Below, piece after piece: positions 59,061 to 64,000 of a DNA stretch of 64,000 bases. A program made the translations under genes and the position numbers. A model generated the notes under the pieces. It was not told where the DNA came from and searched no databases. It worked only from the letters and a program-made list of their open reading frames with translations. Source of the DNA: Pelobates cultripes (taxonomy: Eukaryota > Chordata > Amphibia > Anura > Pelobatidae); assembly GCA_933207985.1 (NCBI GenBank), contig OW240915.1, positions 266,895,000 through 266,958,999 on the forward strand, in the 5' to 3' direction. How positions within the stretch are numbered: the stretch's first letter is position 1; each line of letters begins with the position of its first letter.

Positions 59061-59874
59061 GTCCATGGAAATGTAAGACACCAATGAATTGCATGCGCTA
59101 ACCTGAAGTTCATTTATCAGTTTATTTTAAAAATATGTTTACATTCATTTTGCTAACTGACTCTGTCTACATACTATATTTTGATTCACCAAACAATAGC
59201 CCAAGATAAACTTTATAAATAACTATTCAACAGATTGCTTTATAAGCCTATTAGAACAGCAGTTTGTATGTAAAAAGGGTTGGAGTACCCAAATGCTCTT
59301 TTAAATGCTTTGTCCATTGTGTGAGCTAATACCACAATATATGTCCAGTAATGTACATTGGTTAACATTTCAATCCTGTATCTATGACTGTGTCTCATAT
59401 TTTTATATACAAACTGTACAATTGTAGGTGACACTCTAAGGCTTGAAGTGACTCCCTTTTTAATGCATAGTATAATGTATGAAAGAATAGAAAGAAAATC
59501 AATTACAATAAAGTTATTTAGCTTTAAAGTGCCTGCAGTTACTTAATATGCATACAGAAGGCAGATCCTTTTCAGACCAAGAAAAGGCTTCACCTTTCAG
59601 AAACTTCCAATTCTAGTCTATGGAGTTTTTTCTTTTCCCATAAACCTTTTTTCCAGCATCGTGTTTCTCTGATATATGGATTAGCAGCCAATTGTAGTTT
59701 CATTCATCAGATGTAGCAGCCTATTTATAGCCCTGGTTGAGTTGGTGCTTAGACTGACCCTTTTGAAAAGAGACGCTAAATATTTTCTAGGAAATGATTC
59801 TATAGTTCCAGACCAGCGCTAACAGAATAACTTGTTTAATTCCATAAATGCTGGAAGGAAGGCTATTCCATACA
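59061..59874. other. Sequence without a recognised feature
   Basis: No supported gene or element. Confidence 0.4.
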
Positions 59875-59950
59875 TCCATAGAAACATAGAATGTGACGGC
59901 AGATAAGAACCATTTGGCCCATCTAGTCTGCCTAATATTTCAAAATACGT
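59875..59950 (-). mobile_element. CR1/L2-type LINE 3' tail, antisense
   Basis: CATAGAAACATAGAATGTGA followed by CGGCAGATAAGAACCAT and GGCCCATCTAGTCTGCC is the reverse complement of the tail at 4228-4298. Confidence 0.75.
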
Positions 59951-60259
59951 TTAATGCGTTTCAGTTGTCTCTCTTTTGATGTTTCCACTTTGACATGAAG
60001 GTCAAAAGCATGGTATCTGTTCAGTGAAGGGATTCATGTAGAGAGCGCCCTTTTGCAATAATTTTTAGGGCCCCCTCTAGCACAAGGGTGTCCTAAAGAT
60101 AGATCTCCATCTGTTGTCGAACTCCCACAAAGCTATGCCAAGTGGGAGTCTACCATTTGCCCATCTTTGCATTTGTATTTGTGAGCAAGGCTTGTGTTTG
60201 AATGTACGCAGTGAGAAGTTACTTGCGTACTGGCGACTTCATATTATTTCATTCTGTAT

Positions 60260-63200
60260 TCTTATTAACCATTAACAATTAACAATTAACTGTTTCCAGG
60301 AGAGGTATTGTGTTTGCATATGGTGTCTAACGGTCTACTTCCGTTTCGTACACTTGTGCATTTTGTTTCGGCTTACTCTCCCTGGAGAGTCTAAGAATGA
60401 ATAGATAGTGATGAGAGGAAGAAGAAGAGGAAGAGAGAAGAAAAAAAAGGAGGGGGATAAGGTCTTTCTCGTAGTTGGGACGGGGTAAAGCAGAATTTTC
60501 TGGCTCTCCTGCTCCTTTTGTCCTAGCAGCTTCATAGTCTCCTGGAGTTTTTGGTGGCCCGGCGGGCGCCCCATTGCCATTCCGGGTTCCACGATCCCAT
60601 GGCCATTGTGTGAGGAGTAGGGTGTATGTTAGTCATGTGAGTGTGCATATGATGTCCCTATTTCCCTCCTTTCTCCTAGTCTCCCCAGTCCCCAGCCGTC
60701 CAGAGCTCCCATACTTTTTTGCCTTTAGTGTACCCCTGATTTGGGCTGTTAGTCGGTCCATTACGTGGGCATCTTTTATCTTATTTATGACTGTATTAAT
60801 CTGGGGAGTATTTGGGTTGAGCCAGTTCTGTGCCATTGTTTGTCTGGCTGCTAGGGTGATTTTGTTTAACAATTTTTGTTCCTTCCTCGGCCAGTTATCT
60901 ATTGTTCTGGACAGGAGGAACACCCACGGGTCTATGTTTTTCTGTCTTTGGAACACCCTCTCCAGCAAGCCCTGCACCCCCACCCAGAAGGTCTTTACTT
61001 TGTGGCAGTCCCACCACATGTGCTTGTACATCCCCTTATGTCCAAACCCCCTCCAACACAGGTCATCTATAGATTTGTGCATATGATATAATTTTACTGG
61101 TGTGGTATACCATCTGAACATGGTTTTGTATGCTTGTTCCTGTTGTGTGACACATATCGATGTAGCCTTGTTTGCTTCCCATATTTCTCTCCATTCTGTG
61201 CCCTCTAGGACCTCCCCCAGGTCCTTTTCCCATTGTGTTATATAGCAGGGCTCACCCCTTTCGGAAGTGTTGTAGCTTAAGTGGGCATATAGGGAAGTGA
61301 TAAATCCTGACTGGGGGTTTTCCCTGAGGCACATCTGTTCGAATCTCGTTAATTTAGTGTGGGCTGCTGTCTTTGCTAAGGTGTGCTGTGCAAAATCTCA
61401 TATTTGTATATATCTAAAAAAGTCAGCAGGTTTCAGTCTGGCTTTTTCTGTCAGAGCCTCGAATGTTACCACTTGACCACCCTCGTATAGGTGTATTGCT
61501 CTCTGCAGGCCTGTCTCTTCTATGTGTTTGTAGTCATGTGCCCGCATTCCTGGGGGGAACGCCCTATTCCTTAGTATGGGCATCATGGGAGAGGGAGATG
61601 ATGTTAATTTGTATTTCAGGCCCGTTGTGTCCCATACTCTAAGGGAATTTAAGATCGCTGGGCATTGTGTGCGGAGTAATGCCCTATGTTCCTTCGGCAG
61701 CCAAATATAAAATTGGGGTAGTTCTATTCCCATCAGTCCTGACCCGAGGTCCACCCACTTGCGGTCCTCTGGTGTCGAGTGCCACATGGCTATCTGAGCT
61801 AACTGTGCCGCCAGGTAATAATTGTGTAAATGTCGTAGGCCCAGTCCCCCCCGTTTTTGGGGCGATATAGTACGTGCCTAGACACCCTATGTCTTTTGTG
61901 TTGCCATATAAATTCCCCTATTGTTTTCTGCCGGGGTGCCAGGTCTGATTTTGTAATCCGTATGGGCAATGCCTGGAAAAGGAACAATAGCCTGGGTAAA
62001 ATGTTCATTTTTATCATGTGGGAGAAAGGTGTAGTCTTTGCCCCTGTAATTTTGATTTGTGCTTTTTCGTCTGTGTACATTGCTTTTATTATCGTAAGGT
62101 ACGTCTCTGGAAAGTTTAGGTGTTGTAGGAGAGTGAACATGTATGGCCATTTCACCCCGTCAAAGGCCTTTTCAGCGTCAAGGGAAAGGATTAGCGTCGG
62201 GACTTTGGCCTCTGTTTAGATCCAGATTAGGTCAATGTTTCGTCTGGTGTTCTCGAAGAGCTGGCGTCCTGGAACGAAACCCACCTGGTCTGCATTTATC
62301 AGATTTGTTAGCTGTGGGGATAGTCTGTTGGCTAGTATCTTGGCTAGTATTTTGACGTCGTGGTTGATAAGTGATATTGGTCTAAAGTGTTTGGGTCTTG
62401 TGGCGTCTTTCCTTGGTTTTGGTAAGAGGACTATGTGTGCTGTGGACATTTCAGGATCCGGGCGCCCCCCCTCCATTAAGTAATTGTACCATTTGAGCAT
62501 GTGTGGTACCAGCTCCATCCTGTATGTTTTATAGTAACTTCCCTCGTATCCGTCTGGTCCGGGGGCTTTATGTCCCTTAAGTCGTGTTATGGCGCGGTCT
62601 ATCTCTTCTGCTGTGATCTCATCTCCTAGGGCCATTTATAGTTTGGGTAGCTGAAGTTTAGTGAGGTAAGTGTGTATGACCTCTCGATATGTCGTCAGTG
62701 TTTTCCCCAGGGGAGTGATTGTAAAGGGTTTTGAAGAAGTCCGTGAAGACTGCTGCTATTTCTGTTGGTGCTGTTTTTGTGTGGTCGTTGTGATCCTTAA
62801 TCCTCGTGATGTGCGTATGTCTGGGTCTCAGACGTAGCGTGCGGGCCAGAAACGTGTCCATCTTGTTTGCTTGTTCATAATATGTCCTCTTGGACTGTGT
62901 TATGTCTCTGGCTACGTCATCTAGAAGGGTATCCCATATGTGCCGTCTCACGGTTTTCAGTTTTTGGAGACCGTCGGGGGTCGGGTCTGTTTTGTGTTTG
63001 TGTTCTAGAGTGCGTAAGTCAGTCAGCAAAGCTTGTAGCTTTTGGGTCTTGAATTTCTTTTTGCGGGTGGCTTCCCTAATAAGCGCCCCTCTGATAACTG
63101 TCTTGTGTGCGTCCCATATGATCGCCGGGGATATATCCGGGGTAGCGTTCAATTGAAAGTATTCCGTGATCTCTTTTTGTATGGTCGTCTTTACTTTGGG

Positions 63201-64000
63201 GTCCTGTAGCAGGGAAGTGTTCAATTTCCACGACCATGATGTCGTGGTGCATAGGTCGTCTAGTTCTATGCTTACATCAACGTGGTCCGACCAGGTGATC
63301 GATCCCACCGTGGATTTTTAAATTCTAGGTATGGTTTGATTATTCACTAAGAAATAGTCGATGCGTGAGTATGAGTCGTGTGGTGCGGAGTAGAATGTGT
63401 AGTCTGTGTCCCCTGGGTGTTGTGCCCTCCAAATGTCGATTAGTCCTGTGGCTTGTATAAATTCGTGAATCAATCTATTCTGTCTTCCTCTGCCCTGTGA
63501 ACGCGGCAGTCCCTTTCCATGTCCCCTATCTGCAGCTTGGCTGGGTACCGCGTTGAGGTCGCCCCCCATTATGATCATTCCATGTGGTAGGGTGGCAACT
63601 TTAGTTTGGATGCACTCCCAGAATTCCCTGGATGGGTCATTAGGTGCGTATATATTTATGAGGTGTATTGTGTGTGCTAATAGCATCCCTGAGACTATCA
63701 CGAATCTACCCTTAGGGTCCGTGTCTGTTCCTGTGACGCTCATGGGGCATCGTTTGTGGATTAAGATTGCCACCCCATTGTGCTTCCGTTGTGATCTTGC
63801 CTCTTAGCCTGTGGTGTATATGTGGTCTTTTAGTTTTGTCCCTAGTGTGCGTGGTAGGTGTGTCTCTTGCAGAAAGGTTATGTCCGGATTTAGTCTTTTT
63901 AGTTCTCTAAAGAGAAGGCGCATTTTTTTGGGTGCATTTACCCTTTAACGTTTAAGGAGGTGATTTTTATAGGCATTTTAGTGTGTGAGTAAGGGTGTTT
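60260..64000 (-). mobile_element. Antisense L1/Tx1-like LINE, runs off the window
   Basis: ORF2 lies at 63976-60633 in antisense, related throughout to the LINE at 4698-12370. The 3' UTR carries the same pyrimidine tract (about 60415-60455 as purines on the plus strand). Near 60262-60292 a short repeat of TTAACAA units may be the tail. ORF1, if present, is beyond position 64000. Confidence 0.8.
60633..63976 (-). pseudogene. LINE ORF2 with internal deletion of the RT catalytic core
   Basis: Starts at ATG 63976-63974 (MPIKITSLNVKG), then a TAA 12 codons in. Endonuclease motifs: FLQETHLP, LINIYAPND (about 63655), MGGDLNAVP (about 63570) and YSRIDYFLVNN. RT: KGHKAPGPDGYEGSYYK, FRPISLINHDVKILAKI, a stop at 62218-62216, LDAEKAFDGVK. 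At about 62018-62026, ITGAKTTPF joins directly to IKMNILPRLLFLFQALP: the sequence that in the 4.7-kb copy holds GCPLSP and YADD (about 160-190 residues) is gone. The C-terminal Cys motif has Phe for its second Cys (CWRGFG). Further frame changes near 63800, 62640 and 61800. Confidence 0.88.

Noticed and set aside
1..64000. CRISPR arrays, prokaryotic operons, tRNA or rRNA genes
   Set aside because: Tandem repeats here lack the short-repeat/unique-spacer pattern, and nothing matches tRNA or rRNA structure; the sequence is eukaryotic and repeat-dominated.

Overview
This 64 kb window looks like intergenic DNA from a vertebrate, most probably a frog (Anura). It is AT-rich, and I could support no host protein-coding gene, tRNA or rRNA. 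Everything recognisable is a mobile element or a repeat. The frog inference rests on the repeat mix: TTAA-flanked MITEs with AGGG-type ends, L1/Tx1-like LINEs with a C-terminal CCHC motif, hAT elements rich in TTCG(C) motifs, a Penelope-like remnant and a Tc1/mariner element. The species cannot be determined from the sequence. There is one 100-base N gap (38765-38864).

Layout. 0-4.3 kb: nested TTAA MITEs, a hairpin hAT MITE with a perfect 8-bp target duplication, and the 3' end of a CR1/L2-type LINE. 4.4-12.9 kb: a full-length L1/Tx1-like LINE (ORF1 intact, ORF2 broken) with a perfect target-site duplication, inserted into the arm of an older inverted-repeat element. 13-29 kb: AT-rich sequence with decayed telomere-like hexamer arrays, a Tc1 fragment, an L2-like tail and a second copy of the inverted-repeat family. 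29-31.4 kb: a CA-rich minisatellite split by an insert that carries a candidate hammerhead ribozyme and a long (AAAAAT)n-like tract. 33.7-37.6 kb: LINE tails and two head-to-head L1-like fragments, one of them hit by a Tc1/mariner element whose DD36E spacing can be counted directly. 38.5-43.4 kb: a hAT arm cut by the assembly gap, two strings of hairpins bounded or started by TTAA, a Penelope-like GIY-YIG remnant and two near-perfect palindromes.

43.4-51.1 kb is the most unusual part. It is a 7.7 kb hAT-bounded composite holding a 91-bp tandem array (about 10 copies), a Ty3/gypsy fragment with the integrase GPY/F end upstream of reverse transcriptase (Gmr1-like order), a hAT transposase piece, and a 4.2 kb array of about 30 copies of a 141-bp unit whose edge copies share sequence with the transposase fragment. 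51-54 kb is mostly unannotated, with one GC-rich patch. A MITE and a perfect 53-bp tandem duplication lie at 54-54.7 kb. 55.2-59.1 kb is a decayed antisense LINE. 60.3-64 kb is an antisense L1/Tx1-like LINE related to the one at 4.7 kb; an internal deletion has removed its catalytic RT core, and it runs off the window.

No genes cooperate here. The interest lies in nested insertion history, hairpin-rich elements and satellite birth inside a transposon. All element names come from motif recognition by eye, not from a database search.
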